Positions 1 through 8,581 of a DNA stretch of 64,000 bases are shown here, piece after piece. The notes under the pieces are model-generated. The model had not been told where the DNA came from and searched no databases. It saw only the letters and a program-made list of their open reading frames with translations. Numbering within the stretch: position 1 is the first letter of the stretch; every line of letters starts with the position of its first letter. The position numbers were made by a program, and so were the translations under genes. The DNA is from an uncultured Eubacteriales bacterium (lineage in GTDB: Bacteria; Bacillota; Clostridia; Tissierellales; Peptoniphilaceae): assembly GCA_900540185.1 (NCBI GenBank), contig UQFH01000001.1:62001-126000 (forward strand), given 5' to 3'.

Positions 1-15
1 ACATTTTTTATAAAT

Positions 16-44
16 TTGCAATTAATTTATTTCAATTATATAAT
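16..44 (+). promoter_or_regulatory. Sigma-A-type promoter of tmcAL
   Basis: TTGCAA at 16-21 and a consensus TATAAT at 39-44 are separated by exactly 17 bases. They lie 22 bases ahead of the chosen tmcAL start. This also argues against a translation start further upstream, which would fall inside the promoter. Confidence 0.7.
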
Positions 45-66
45 TATATGTGAAAGAGAGGATATT

Positions 67-1143
67 ATGACGACACTTGGAATTGTTGCGGAGTTCAATC
101 CGATGACCGATGGACACAAGTACATAATAAAAAAAGCGCGCGAACAATTTCCGGACGCCACAATTGTCGCAATCATGAGCGGCGACTACACGGTGCGCGG
201 TGAATTTGCGATTTTTGACAAAAGGACACGTGCGAAGTCAGCAGTTGGCGCCGGAGTTGACATAGTTCTCGAACTTCCTGCAATCTACTCCTTAAACGGT
301 GCGACAGTGTTTTCAAAAGAGTCCGTTCGAATATTATCCGACACCGGAATTATCGACCAAATTTTCTTCGGCGCCGAGCACGCCGACAAAAACTTTTTAG
401 CAGGTGCCGCAAAATTTATTTCGGAAAAAAGAAAGTCGCTTGAAAAGTTTGACGACAAAATCTCGTACAACATATTTCTTCGAGAAAAAATTCGAGAAAA
501 ATTCGGGATATATCCTGAAAGTAACGACCTGCTTGCTATAGAATATATCGAAAATCTTCCGAAAGAAATCGGATTCTTTCCGATAGAACGTGTTGTCAGC
601 GACTACAATAGCACAGACCTTACCGGTTTTAGCGCAAGTCCGATACGGGAGAAAATAAAGTCGGAAGGCGGAGTGCTTTTTAATGCAAACGACAAAATCT
701 TTTCGTCGATTTTGATTGCCGCAATAAACGGAGACTTCGAAAATTTGGACGAGTCTGACATTGCACGCATAAAAACCGCTGCGTTTACTTCAAAAAATTT
801 CGACGAATTTATTGAAAACGCATACCACAAAAGACTCTCCCGCTCCCGCATAAAGAGAGAAACTTTAAAAGCTGTAATAGGAATGAAAAACATCGACTAT
901 ATAAACCACAAGGATACAAAATTTATTCGTCCTCTCGCCGCAAGCGAAAAAGGAATCGAAAAACTTTTGGAAATAAAGAATAAAGATGCACTCATCTTGA
1001 AGTATGCAGACATAAAAAAAGTTCCCGAAAAATCTCGAGAACTCTTTTATCTGAACGAAAAATTCACAGAAATCTATCACGCGTTCTATGACCGCAAGCG
1101 TTATACCGACAGAACAAGAAATATTTTTACAAACGAAGCCTGA
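67..1143 (+). CDS. tmcAL: tRNA(Met) cytidine acetate ligase (TmcAL / YlbM family)
   Basis: TmcAL uses acetate and ATP to form N4-acetylcytidine at the wobble base of elongator tRNA-Met, which helps accurate AUG reading. The N-terminus carries the nucleotidyltransferase-fold signature GIVAEFNPMTDGH (about residues 5-17), equivalent to the family's GIxAEYNPxHNGH. A second family-like stretch, FSASPIREKI, lies mid-protein. At 358 residues it is slightly shorter than the usual 390-400, with the shortfall towards the C-terminus. ATG 67 is chosen because GAAAGAGAGG sits just upstream; an in-frame TTG at 16 lies within the promoter and is rejected. The gene is monocistronic and converges on the ABC permease gene across a shared hairpin. 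The family call is firm from the N-terminal motif and length; activity is inferred from the family. Confidence 0.88.
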   Translation: MTTLGIVAEFNPMTDGHKYIIKKAREQFPDATIVAIMSGDYTVRGEFAIFDKRTRAKSAVGAGVDIVLELPAIYSLNGATVFSKESVRILSDTGIIDQIFFGAEHADKNFLAGAAKFISEKRKSLEKFDDKISYNIFLREKIREKFGIYPESNDLLAIEYIENLPKEIGFFPIERVVSDYNSTDLTGFSASPIREKIKSEGGVLFNANDKIFSSILIAAINGDFENLDESDIARIKTAAFTSKNFDEFIENAYHKRLSRSRIKRETLKAVIGMKNIDYINHKDTKFIRPLAASEKGIEKLLEIKNKDALILKYADIKKVPEKSRELFYLNEKFTEIYHAFYDRKRYTDRTRNIFTNEA

Positions 1144-1160
1144 TAAAATCGGGCTTTTTA
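1136..1160. terminator. Terminator between tmcAL and the convergent permease gene
   Basis: AAGCCTGA and TCGGGCTT form an 8-bp stem with one G-U pair and a 5-base loop, followed on the plus strand by TTTATTCTTCTTTT. The left arm overlaps the tmcAL stop codon. It should end tmcAL transcription; the minus-strand side lacks a good T-run, so bidirectional action is uncertain. Confidence 0.7.
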
Positions 1161-3593
1161 TTCTTCTTTTATAATTTCTATAATCGGCTTTTGTAGAATT
1201 TTTCGAAGAGTTATATTATAAATAAAAATATTTATTACATAAACGAGCACTGACGAGATTAAAAATTCCAAATAACCGTATTCTTTGAGTAAAATTTTGA
1301 AGTTAAATTCATCCGAGAGTGATGACAAAATAAACATAAACGCAACCGTTGCAACAACTGCAATTACAAACGATTTTATCTCCTCCACAATAAATTCCTT
1401 TCTTAATATCGTGTGAATCATTTTCTTGTCCATTCCGCACGAATAAAGACAACCTATCTCCCTCTCTCTACTCATAAGGCTGAGGTTGATTGATGAGTAT
1501 GCGTTTGTTATATTTAGAATGATTATTATCGCTGAAATTACAAACACAATAAATTTAAACAATTGCGTAGACTTTTCCTGCTTTTCCTGAATTTCCATTC
1601 CGATTTCATAATCATAGCTCTCTCCTTTCGACAAGTTTTCATCAATTGACTCCGAAATAAATGAATCAAGATTTTCAAAATTTAAATCATTTGTGTGTAG
1701 CCTCAGCACAAACGACGAACCTCCATACCTCGGCTCACTTTCTTCTCCAAACAGTTTAAAATATTCCTCAAAATTCGTATATATTAAAATTTGATAAGGT
1801 CTAAAATATGTTTCAAAGTCTTTTCTGTCACTTATAATACCGTCAATATGAATTTTCTTCTCCTCGCCATTATAAAGTTTTATTGAAAGTTCATCCGGCT
1901 CATCTATATACGAAACCATTTTTGCCTTGTAATTCGGCTCATACATATCCGTCTGTACATTGTTAAAGAGTAAAATTTCGCCCTTCTCTCCGCCCAACTT
2001 TTTAAATGCATCGTCATCAAGCGCAATTACATATCCGTCGAGCGATTCTTTTTCTTTAGATTTCAGATATATTTTAAGATTTTTATCAACATTATTTGAG
2101 ATAGCCTCATCCGATAAATCAAAATCATATTTCACTGAGACGTATTTCTTTTTCGAAATATAACTTTTATCATTTTGAATTCCATTAATCAGTTTTTCAA
2201 AAACGGTTGGAATTTGATTTTTCCGACTATAATATTGTACCAAAATATTGTAACCGTCATCGTAAAAGTAGTACTCATTAAAATATGAGTTGATTGATAA
2301 TGCAACAATGAAAAATGAAATTATTATAATCCCGATTGACGAAATATATCTTTGCGATTTTAAATTTGCCCTATTATTTTTACTTAGCTCCGACCAAATG
2401 TTTTCGCTTCTTCTCTTCTTAGATTCTTTGTAATCTATATTTCCTTTTATGCCGTCGATTATATTGATTTTGGACACTTTTCGTGCAGGAGAAATTATCG
2501 AAAGCAAAACCACGATAAATGAAATCGCAAGAATAACAACAGTCAAAACTGCGTTAAATTCGACTTTTATAAATATTGAAGGCGCATCAACTCCGCGTAT
2601 ATATTTAAACAAAAAGAAAATTCCAATAAAACCTATAATATGTCCGATTAATATCGGAATTATAGATATAAAAACCGCTTCCTTCGAAAGCATTTTATAG
2701 ATTTGAAAATCCGTCGAGCCAATTGACTTATAGACAGAGAGTTCTTTTATTTTTTTGATTGCCCAAACCTTGAAAAGATTTCTTATAAAAAATACAAACA
2801 GAATTATTGTTACCAAAATAATGAATATTGTTACAATTTTTGATGCGATTTTTGTTGTGAAATCTTTGTCCGCGCTGTAATAATGCACAAGTGCTTTGTT
2901 GAACCTTACACTCTCTGTTCGATCCAATACTTCATCTATATTTGACTCAATTGATTGACTGTTCTTATATGCATGCACAAAATCCTTGAATTTTAAAACC
3001 GGCACAAGACTCATATTTACATCCGGCATCATAAGTCCATAGGCGATTTTTGAATTTTTATTATATTGATTCTCATATATGCCGACAAGTTTCAAACTTT
3101 TCGTAAACTCGGTTTTAAAAGTTTCATTTTTTATAACTGAGTCTATCGGATTTATCGCTTCTCCGTTTATAATTCTTTTTCCAAAACTTATTTCGACTGT
3201 GTCACCTATTTTTAAATTATTGCTTTCACACACATCTTTTGAAAGCAAAATTTCATCAGTATTTTTCGGAAACTCTCCATCCAATAAATATGAAAATTCA
3301 TGCATATTTATCGCATCTTGATCTTCGTAAGAAATTGCAATCCTTGATTCATTAATTAACGCTGAAGTATTTTCCGGGAGCACTCCACCTGCTAAAACCA
3401 CATTTTCTACGTTGTTCAATTTTTTTATTTCATCCGGCGTGAGCTTTTCTCCAATTTCGGCATGATAGTAGTTATCTGAAAGCACTAATTTTTTGTTAGA
3501 ATTTATATTTGAATATCCTTGATAAAATATAAATGTTATGAACAAGCTCATTATAAGTAGAGATAGAAAAATCGGGAAATTCTTTTTATTCAT
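1158..3593 (-). CDS. ABC transporter permease, duplicated FtsX type
   Basis: This large (811-residue) membrane protein has the layout of LolC/MacB-superfamily permeases with two FtsX domains. There is one N-terminal helix (about 8-27), an extracellular domain (about 28-250), three helices (about 255-370), a fifth helix near 415-440, a second extracellular domain, and three final helices (about 660-800). The SREREIGCLYSCGM stretch after helix 6 is the usual cytoplasmic coupling segment. This eight-helix plan differs from ten-helix BceB antibiotic-sensing permeases. The start is moved to ATG 3593 because AGGAG lies about 9 bases ahead of it, whereas it runs into the ATG at 3602. The gene overlaps the ATPase gene by 8 bases, so translation is probably coupled. 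It probably works with that ATPase as an exporter or mechanotransmitter. The substrate is unknown; peptide antibiotics or lipids are guesses from the neighbouring two-component genes. Confidence 0.82.
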   Translation of the reverse strand: MNKKNFPIFLSLLIMSLFITFIFYQGYSNINSNKKLVLSDNYYHAEIGEKLTPDEIKKLNNVENVVLAGGVLPENTSALINESRIAISYEDQDAINMHEFSYLLDGEFPKNTDEILLSKDVCESNNLKIGDTVEISFGKRIINGEAINPIDSVIKNETFKTEFTKSLKLVGIYENQYNKNSKIAYGLMMPDVNMSLVPVLKFKDFVHAYKNSQSIESNIDEVLDRTESVRFNKALVHYYSADKDFTTKIASKIVTIFIILVTIILFVFFIRNLFKVWAIKKIKELSVYKSIGSTDFQIYKMLSKEAVFISIIPILIGHIIGFIGIFFLFKYIRGVDAPSIFIKVEFNAVLTVVILAISFIVVLLSIISPARKVSKINIIDGIKGNIDYKESKKRRSENIWSELSKNNRANLKSQRYISSIGIIIISFFIVALSINSYFNEYYFYDDGYNILVQYYSRKNQIPTVFEKLINGIQNDKSYISKKKYVSVKYDFDLSDEAISNNVDKNLKIYLKSKEKESLDGYVIALDDDAFKKLGGEKGEILLFNNVQTDMYEPNYKAKMVSYIDEPDELSIKLYNGEEKKIHIDGIISDRKDFETYFRPYQILIYTNFEEYFKLFGEESEPRYGGSSFVLRLHTNDLNFENLDSFISESIDENLSKGESYDYEIGMEIQEKQEKSTQLFKFIVFVISAIIIILNITNAYSSINLSLMSREREIGCLYSCGMDKKMIHTILRKEFIVEEIKSFVIAVVATVAFMFILSSLSDEFNFKILLKEYGYLEFLISSVLVYVINIFIYNITLRKILQKPIIEIIKEE

Positions 3594-4266
3594 TAATCTC
3601 ATCTCCTGCTATTTTCCCGTCGACAATAGTTATGATTCTATCAGATTCAAGTGCCACACTTTCGTCGTGTGTAACAAGAATTATTGTTTGATTCGAAGTA
3701 TGATTGAAATATTTAAGAATTTCAATTATTTCATTTGAGTTTTTGCGATCCAGATTTCCCGTTGGTTCATCCAATAATAAAAGCGACGGTTCGTAAATCA
3801 AACTTCTTGCAATTGCAACCCTTTGATTTTGACCACCCGAAAGTTCGCTTGGAAAGTTGTTTAGCTTTTTTGAAATTCCAAGTTTGTTCACAATGTCATC
3901 GAAAAGCTTCTCATTCACTCGCCTTCCGTCAAGCGTAAGTGGCAGCTCAATGTTGTGTTTCACAGTCAAATTTGGAATTAGATTGTAAAACTGATAAACG
4001 ATACCAACCTTTCTCCTTCGGAATAGCGCAAGCTCCTTTGAGTTGTAATTGGAAATGTCAGTTCCTTCAATATAAATCTTTCCGTCGTTTGGACGATCCA
4101 CCCCTCCAATTAAATGTAGGAGAGTCGACTTACCGGAACCACTCGGTCCAACAACTGCAACGAACTCCCCTCTTTCGATCGAAAAACTAACATCATCTAC
4201 AGCATTTACAAGATTTTCCCCTTTGCCATACATCTTTTTTAAATTTTCTATTTTTAATATTTCCAT
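3586..4266 (-). CDS. ABC transporter ATP-binding protein, LolD/MacB type
   Basis: This is a 226-residue cytoplasmic ATPase. Walker A is GPSGSGKST (about 40-48), the signature is LSGGQNQRVAIARS (about 141-154), Walker B is LLLLDEPTGNLD, and the switch histidine is in VTHDE. The subfamily mark LIPNLTVKHNIELPL follows the Q-loop (VYQFYNLIPN). Length and motifs match the short ATPases that partner FtsX-type permeases. GAAAGGAG lies just ahead of ATG 4266. It is the first gene of a two-gene unit with the permease and sits directly downstream of the two-component genes, a pairing typical of stress-responsive exporters. A repeat-bearing control region precedes it. The family is certain; the substrate is not known. 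Confidence 0.92.
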   Translation of the reverse strand: MEILKIENLKKMYGKGENLVNAVDDVSFSIERGEFVAVVGPSGSGKSTLLHLIGGVDRPNDGKIYIEGTDISNYNSKELALFRRRKVGIVYQFYNLIPNLTVKHNIELPLTLDGRRVNEKLFDDIVNKLGISKKLNNFPSELSGGQNQRVAIARSLIYEPSLLLLDEPTGNLDRKNSNEIIEILKYFNHTSNQTIILVTHDESVALESDRIITIVDGKIAGDEINE

Positions 4267-4294
4267 AGAATTCTCCTTTCACTAACCCAATCTT

Positions 4295-4323
4295 ACATAA
4301 TGAAAGTGACTTTTCTGTGACAA
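4295..4323 (-). promoter_or_regulatory. Probable regulated promoter with GTCAC direct repeat
   Basis: On the minus strand two GTCAC pentamers (4317-4321 and 4306-4310) are spaced 11 bases apart, one helical turn. This is the phasing used by OmpR-family regulators. The upstream copy overlaps a -35-like TTGTCA (4318-4323). The -10 region 17 bases on (4295-4300) is poor, as expected for an activator-dependent promoter. The site precedes the ABC genes and follows the kinase gene. Binding by the neighbouring regulator is inference. Confidence 0.4.
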
Positions 4324-4330
4324 GTGAAAA

Positions 4331-5167
4331 TCATTTATAAAATTTCATCGAAAAAATCGCACCTTTTTCTCCATTCTTTACAGAAATTGTGCCGTTGTTT
4401 TTTTCGACAATTGTCTTCGCCATATTAAGTCCGATTCCGAAACCGTTTGAATCAGGTGATTTATAAAAACGTCGAAAAATCTTCTTAAATTCAGTATTAT
4501 CTATTCCCCCACCGTCATCTTCAATACAAATCTCAACATAAATCGGATTTTCGGAACTTGAAATTATAATCTCTGACGATTTTTCGGAAGCATTTTTTAA
4601 AATATTTATCACAGCTTCACTAATCCAATAAAAATCGCCGGTAAACGACTTGCAATTATAACTTTCTACTATTTTCATACTGTCATCCGATAAATTCAAA
4701 ATATCAAACGCATATTGAAATATCTCGGCAATATTAAGTTTTTCTTTCTTCATCTCTGTCAAATTTGCATCGAGACTCGAGAGTTTTAGAAGTATATCCG
4801 ACAGTGAATTTAGTCTTTTAAGACCATCGGAAATACTTGAAACATTGACACCATCTTTTTTTATAAATTCCAATTCAATAAGCATTGATGTTATCGGCGT
4901 TTTTATTTGATGTGCAATATTCTCGAAATTTTCAACTTGACTTTTAGATAATCGTTTTATATTTTCCCGCTCCTCGACATTTTTCAAAAACAACTTGTAA
5001 ATACTGTCTTCCAAAATCGAGAAATTATCTTGCTTCATCGGAGTATAATATTCTCCATTGTTGAAATTTTCAATCATCAAAACCATTTCTTCAATTCTTT
5101 TATTTTCTCGCTTTTTCATAAAAAAATAGCAAATAACTATTGAAATCGGTATTAAAAAATAAATCAT
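4331..5167 (-). CDS. Sensor histidine kinase with minimal N-terminus
   Basis: This 278-residue kinase has one predicted membrane helix (about residues 2-16) and almost no extracellular part, then a short linker and the catalytic core. Motifs in order are the H-box NIAHQIKTPITS with H86, N-box VINILKNASE, G1 box IEDDGGGID, F-box KKIFRRFYK and G2 box GFGIGLNMAKTI. ATG 5167 is chosen because AGGATGG lies just ahead; the longer in-frame TTG start would place seven residues inside the regulator gene. It follows the regulator with a 1-nt gap and should phosphorylate it. Lacking a sensory domain, it may read a signal in the membrane or through the adjacent ABC permease, as in intramembrane-sensing kinases, although those usually have two helices. 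That role is inferred from context. Confidence 0.87.
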   Translation of the reverse strand: MIYFLIPISIVICYFFMKKRENKRIEEMVLMIENFNNGEYYTPMKQDNFSILEDSIYKLFLKNVEERENIKRLSKSQVENFENIAHQIKTPITSMLIELEFIKKDGVNVSSISDGLKRLNSLSDILLKLSSLDANLTEMKKEKLNIAEIFQYAFDILNLSDDSMKIVESYNCKSFTGDFYWISEAVINILKNASEKSSEIIISSSENPIYVEICIEDDGGGIDNTEFKKIFRRFYKSPDSNGFGIGLNMAKTIVEKNNGTISVKNGEKGAIFSMKFYK

Positions 5168-5168
5168 A

Positions 5169-5816
5169 TTATTCCATCCTGTATCCAATTCCTCGAATAG
5201 TTGTAATAAGATCTTTCGAAGTTTTATCTCGAATTCGCTTTATTGTCGTCGTCAATGTGTTGTCGTTTACAAACTGCTCATTGTCTTCCCAAAAAATCTG
5301 AAGAAGATGCTCTCGTGTAAATATTCTGTTCGGATTTTTTATAAAAAGCGAAATCACGCCATATTCAAGAGCAGTCAGATTCACTGGACTATTTTTATAA
5401 TAAACTGTCCCTTCGTCAATATTCATATTTAAATCTTTAAAAACAATATTTTCATTGCTAACATTAACAGTTCTTAAAGTTGCGTCAACTCTCGCCCTCA
5501 AAACATTTAAATCAAACGGTTTTGTTATATAATCATCAACCCCATTATCAAGAGCTTCGGCAATATAATTTGAATCATTTTTTACAGTTGTAATTATAAT
5601 TCTAATATCCCGTTCTTTAAAATACTTAATTAATTCATCTCCCTTTCCATCGGGAAGATTTATATCAAGTAGCGCAAGATCGATTGAAGCATCAGTTTTT
5701 TCATAAACTTCATCAATTGACGATGCCACGATAATATTAAAATTGTGTTCGCTCAAAAACATTGAAAGTCTTTTTAAAATATCCTTCTCATCTTCAACTA
5801 TTAAAATCTTTCTCAT
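5169..5816 (-). CDS. OmpR-family response regulator
   Basis: This 215-residue regulator has an N-terminal receiver domain and a C-terminal winged helix. The acidic pocket is in VEDE, the phospho-acceptor is D51 in ALLDINLPDG, a Thr lies in ITTVK, and K is in DYITKPF. The DNA-binding part begins with LTALEYGVISLF and ends with the usual TIRGIGYRME. Length is normal. It is the first gene of a regulator-kinase pair, followed by the ABC ATPase and permease. The 11-bp-spaced GTCAC repeats ahead of the ABC genes are a plausible target. The upstream spacer is AT-rich with a TATAAT but no clear -35. Confidence 0.93.
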   Translation of the reverse strand: MRKILIVEDEKDILKRLSMFLSEHNFNIIVASSIDEVYEKTDASIDLALLDINLPDGKGDELIKYFKERDIRIIITTVKNDSNYIAEALDNGVDDYITKPFDLNVLRARVDATLRTVNVSNENIVFKDLNMNIDEGTVYYKNSPVNLTALEYGVISLFIKNPNRIFTREHLLQIFWEDNEQFVNDNTLTTTIKRIRDKTSKDLITTIRGIGYRME

Positions 5817-5873
5817 AAAATTCCTCGCTAATTTTTTATAGTATATTTATTATATCATAAAAATTTCCACAAC

Positions 5874-5905
5874 AAAAAAGACACAAGAGCCAAAACTCTC
5901 GTGTC
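5874..5905 (-). terminator. Terminator of the opp operon
   Basis: A ten-position stem with one A-C mismatch (GACACAAGAG at 5880-5889 with CTCTCGTGTC at 5896-5905, CCAAAA loop) is followed on the minus strand by six T. It lies just past the oppA stop codon and before the response-regulator gene. Confidence 0.85.
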
Positions 5906-5916
5906 CTTAAATTAAA

Positions 5917-7590
5917 TTATTTTTTCAAGCTTTCGTCAATCCAAACTTGTGAGAATTCAGATTCTGAAACTTCTTCTCTTGCTTCGTCAGCAGGTGAGCC
6001 TTTGACGTAGTTTTTGATTGGATATTGAGTTCCTCTGTCCCAGAAGAATACAACTGGAAGGTCTTCTCTTAAGATTTCTTGAACTCTCTTGTAGTGAACA
6101 GCTCTGTCTTCCAAAGTTGTTGCAGTGTTTCCTGCATTTAATTCTTTGTCCATTTCTTCGCTTGAATAGTTACCATAGTTCATCGGTCCGCCTGTTTGGA
6201 ATCTTGATCCCATAGAAGCGATGTCCGGTCCTTGGTATCCGCCCAATACTGTGAGTTCAAAGTCTTTCTTTTCGAGGACTTTTTCGTCGTATGTCGGGTC
6301 GTCCATTCCGTTGTGTGTAAGCTTGATTCCGATTTCTTTCAATTGGTCGGCAAGCACAACACAGAAGTCGTCCCATCCCGGGAATGTATCGATTGTTGTT
6401 TCGAAGTAGTATCCGTCTGCATCTTTTGTGTATCCTGCTTCTTCGATGAGCTTCATAGCCTTTTCAACATCTCTGTCCGGGCTCTTTACGTCTTCGTTTA
6501 ACGCCCATTTGTATTCAGGTGGAATGAAGTAGTTTGAAATTGCACCTTGGGATTTGTAAACTTTCTTGAAGATGTCTTCTCTGTCAATTCCATAAAGAAT
6601 AGCTTCTCTGAGTTTAGGGTCAGTGAATTTTCCGCTTTCCATGTTGAAGCAGATATATGATTTGTTCGGCCATGTCTTTGGAACAAGTCTGAATTTTTCA
6701 TCTTGTTCGAGTTTTGGAAGTTCTTCAGCCGGTGCACCTGCCATTGAGTGGTCAGTTTCATTGTTTAACCAAGCTTGGTATTGTGTGTTTCCATCAGGAA
6801 TAATTCTATAAACAAGTTTATCTACATAAGGTCCCTTGCCGAAGAAATCAGGGTTCTTTTCAAGTGTTACAGATTCACCTTCAACTTGTTCAACGAATTT
6901 GAACGGTCCTGTTCCAATCGGTGATTGGTTTGCAGGATTTTCTAGCCAATCTGTGCCGTCGTAGATGTGTTTCGGCATGATATATGTTCCAACCCATGCG
7001 ATGTATCCAAGTAGACCTGCATTCGGTTCTTCGAGTTTGAATTCAACAGTGTTATTGTCGATTACGTTTACTTCTTTAACATCTGACAATGAGTTTGAAG
7101 CAAAACCTTTTTCGCTCATAATTTTGTCAAATGTCCATTTTACGTCGTCTGCTGAGAAATCAACGCCGTCGTGCCATTTTACATTTTCACGTAGGTGGAA
7201 AATCAAAGTTTTACCATCATCTTTGTATTCATAGCTCTCAGCCAAATCAGGAATAATTTCATTGTTTCCGTTGATTTTAAGCAATTTATTAAATACGTTT
7301 TGGATGATTTGGTATGCAGCGTCGTCAGCTGTTGCACACGGGTTATATTGACCCGGTTCTCTCGCCATACTTATAACGAAAGTACCGCCTTCTTGAATAC
7401 CGTCTGCAGGTTTTTCGTCCTTTGCAGCATCTGTGTCATCTTTTGTTTCGTCTGTGTTTTGTTCTGTTGTATCTTCTGTTGTTTTAGGTGCTTCATTTTT
7501 GTTTTCTTCAGCCGGTTTTTTACAGCCGATTGCAAATGTTGCAACCATAATTAGAGATACAAGAATTGCTAAAAATTTGTTAAATCTCAT
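5917..7590 (-). CDS. oppA: Oligopeptide/dipeptide-binding lipoprotein
   Basis: This is the extracellular substrate-binding protein (family 5) of the peptide importer encoded upstream in the same operon. The 557-residue product begins with a lipoprotein signal (MRFNKFLAILVSLIMVATFAIGC) whose lipobox cysteine is C23. An acidic, Thr-rich flexible linker (about 26-65) follows. The mature domain starts at the EGGTFVISMAREPGQYNP stretch and shows the family pattern of YEYKDDGKTLIFHLRENVKWHDG. AAGGAGG precedes ATG 7590. It is the last of five genes, just before the terminator. Length and motifs are typical. The substrate could be oligopeptides, dipeptides or nickel-type ligands; a peptide is the commonest case. 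Confidence 0.9.
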   Translation of the reverse strand: MRFNKFLAILVSLIMVATFAIGCKKPAEENKNEAPKTTEDTTEQNTDETKDDTDAAKDEKPADGIQEGGTFVISMAREPGQYNPCATADDAAYQIIQNVFNKLLKINGNNEIIPDLAESYEYKDDGKTLIFHLRENVKWHDGVDFSADDVKWTFDKIMSEKGFASNSLSDVKEVNVIDNNTVEFKLEEPNAGLLGYIAWVGTYIMPKHIYDGTDWLENPANQSPIGTGPFKFVEQVEGESVTLEKNPDFFGKGPYVDKLVYRIIPDGNTQYQAWLNNETDHSMAGAPAEELPKLEQDEKFRLVPKTWPNKSYICFNMESGKFTDPKLREAILYGIDREDIFKKVYKSQGAISNYFIPPEYKWALNEDVKSPDRDVEKAMKLIEEAGYTKDADGYYFETTIDTFPGWDDFCVVLADQLKEIGIKLTHNGMDDPTYDEKVLEKKDFELTVLGGYQGPDIASMGSRFQTGGPMNYGNYSSEEMDKELNAGNTATTLEDRAVHYKRVQEILREDLPVVFFWDRGTQYPIKNYVKGSPADEAREEVSESEFSQVWIDESLKK

Positions 7591-7693
7591 AAAATCCTCC
7601 TTGAAATTTAAATTATATATATCTGTTTTCAGGATTGAAACAGCTTATATAGTGATCTTTTTCTATTTCGATAAATTCCGGATATTCTCTCCT

Positions 7694-8581
7694 TCATTTC
7701 TCAAGTGAACAGTAGCATCTGGATTCGAAATAGCAACCCGGGCCCGTGCCAATCGGTTTAGGCACTTCCCCTTTAAGTTTTATCCTATCAATTTTATGTG
7801 TCGGGTCAATCGAGCCGACGTGCGAAATAAGAGCCTTCGTATATGGATGTGACGGATTATTTATAACCATTTCCGTCGGTCCATATTCAACAATTTTGCC
7901 AAGATACATGACAACGAGTTTTTGAACCAAAAACTGTGTCGTCGGAATATCGTGGCTTATATAAAACATCGAAACATTCATCTCGTCTCTGATGTCTATC
8001 AACATATTAATTATATCCGCCCGAATTGAAACGTCGAGCATGCTTACAGGTTCGTCAGCAATGATAACATTCGGTTTTAATAGCATCGAGCGCACAATAG
8101 AAATTCTTTGAAGCTGTCCACCCGAAAGTTCGCGCGGATATCTTTTTATAAAATCGTCAGGATTTTTAAAACCCGCCTTTGAAAGGCCCGCTCTTATAAT
8201 GTCCAGCCTTTCGTTTTTATTTTGTCCAATTTTGTGTATTTTGAGTGGGGACAAAAGAATTTCTTCAATCGTCATTTTGCTGTCGAAAACATCGTACGGA
8301 TTTTGAAAAATCATTTGAAGGTCGCGTCTAAATTTAAGTTTATCTTTTCTCAACCACTCTTCGACGGATTTATCTTTGTATAAAATATCGCCTTCAGTCG
8401 GAGTGTTAAGCCCGATAATGAGCTTTGCAAGTGTTGATTTTCCGCATCCCGACTCGCCTATTACTCCGACGATCTCCCCTTCTTTTATCGAAAGGTTGAC
8501 GCCGTCAAGTGCTTTCAACATCCCGTCTTTTGTCTTATAGTGCTTTTTTAAATTGCGTACTTTTATAATGTCATTATTCAT
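7694..8581 (-). CDS. oppF: Peptide ABC transporter ATPase (OppF/DppF) ending at an in-frame UGA
   Basis: This is the second ATPase of the peptide importer. Walker A is GESGCGKST, the signature LSGGQLQRISIVRS, Walker B VIIADEPVSMLD, and the switch histidine is in ISHD. The protein stops at residue 295 in the C-terminal oligopeptide-transporter domain, right after GCYFESRCYCSLEK. The next codon, UGA (7694-7696), stands where the family has the third cysteine of C-x5-C-x6-C; OppD next door has C there. The frame stays open for 26 more codons (to a TAA at 7613-7615). They read RREYPEFIEIEKDHYISC and so on, matching the family's tail. The true product may therefore span 7613-8581 with selenocysteine or readthrough at UGA, or the gene has a nonsense mutation. 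It overlaps oppD by 8 bases. Confidence 0.88.
   Translation of the reverse strand: MNNDIIKVRNLKKHYKTKDGMLKALDGVNLSIKEGEIVGVIGESGCGKSTLAKLIIGLNTPTEGDILYKDKSVEEWLRKDKLKFRRDLQMIFQNPYDVFDSKMTIEEILLSPLKIHKIGQNKNERLDIIRAGLSKAGFKNPDDFIKRYPRELSGGQLQRISIVRSMLLKPNVIIADEPVSMLDVSIRADIINMLIDIRDEMNVSMFYISHDIPTTQFLVQKLVVMYLGKIVEYGPTEMVINNPSHPYTKALISHVGSIDPTHKIDRIKLKGEVPKPIGTGPGCYFESRCYCSLEK

Noticed and set aside
16..66. N-terminal extension of tmcAL from an in-frame TTG
   Set aside because: It would place translation inside the promoter and has no ribosome site; ATG 67 has a good one and fits the family start.
3594..3602. Upstream ATG start of the FtsX permease
   Set aside because: The ribosome site AGGAG runs into that ATG; the next ATG (3593) has proper spacing.
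7195..7554. 119-codon plus-strand frame opposite oppA
   Set aside because: It is antisense to a well-supported gene; its Cys/Phe-rich product mirrors the acidic linker and signal peptide codons of oppA, and it has no ribosome site.
7632..7693. SECIS element after the oppF UGA
   Set aside because: Only a 4-bp AU stem with an ATCG loop is found at the right distance; too weak and without a G at the start of the loop, so not listed as a feature.
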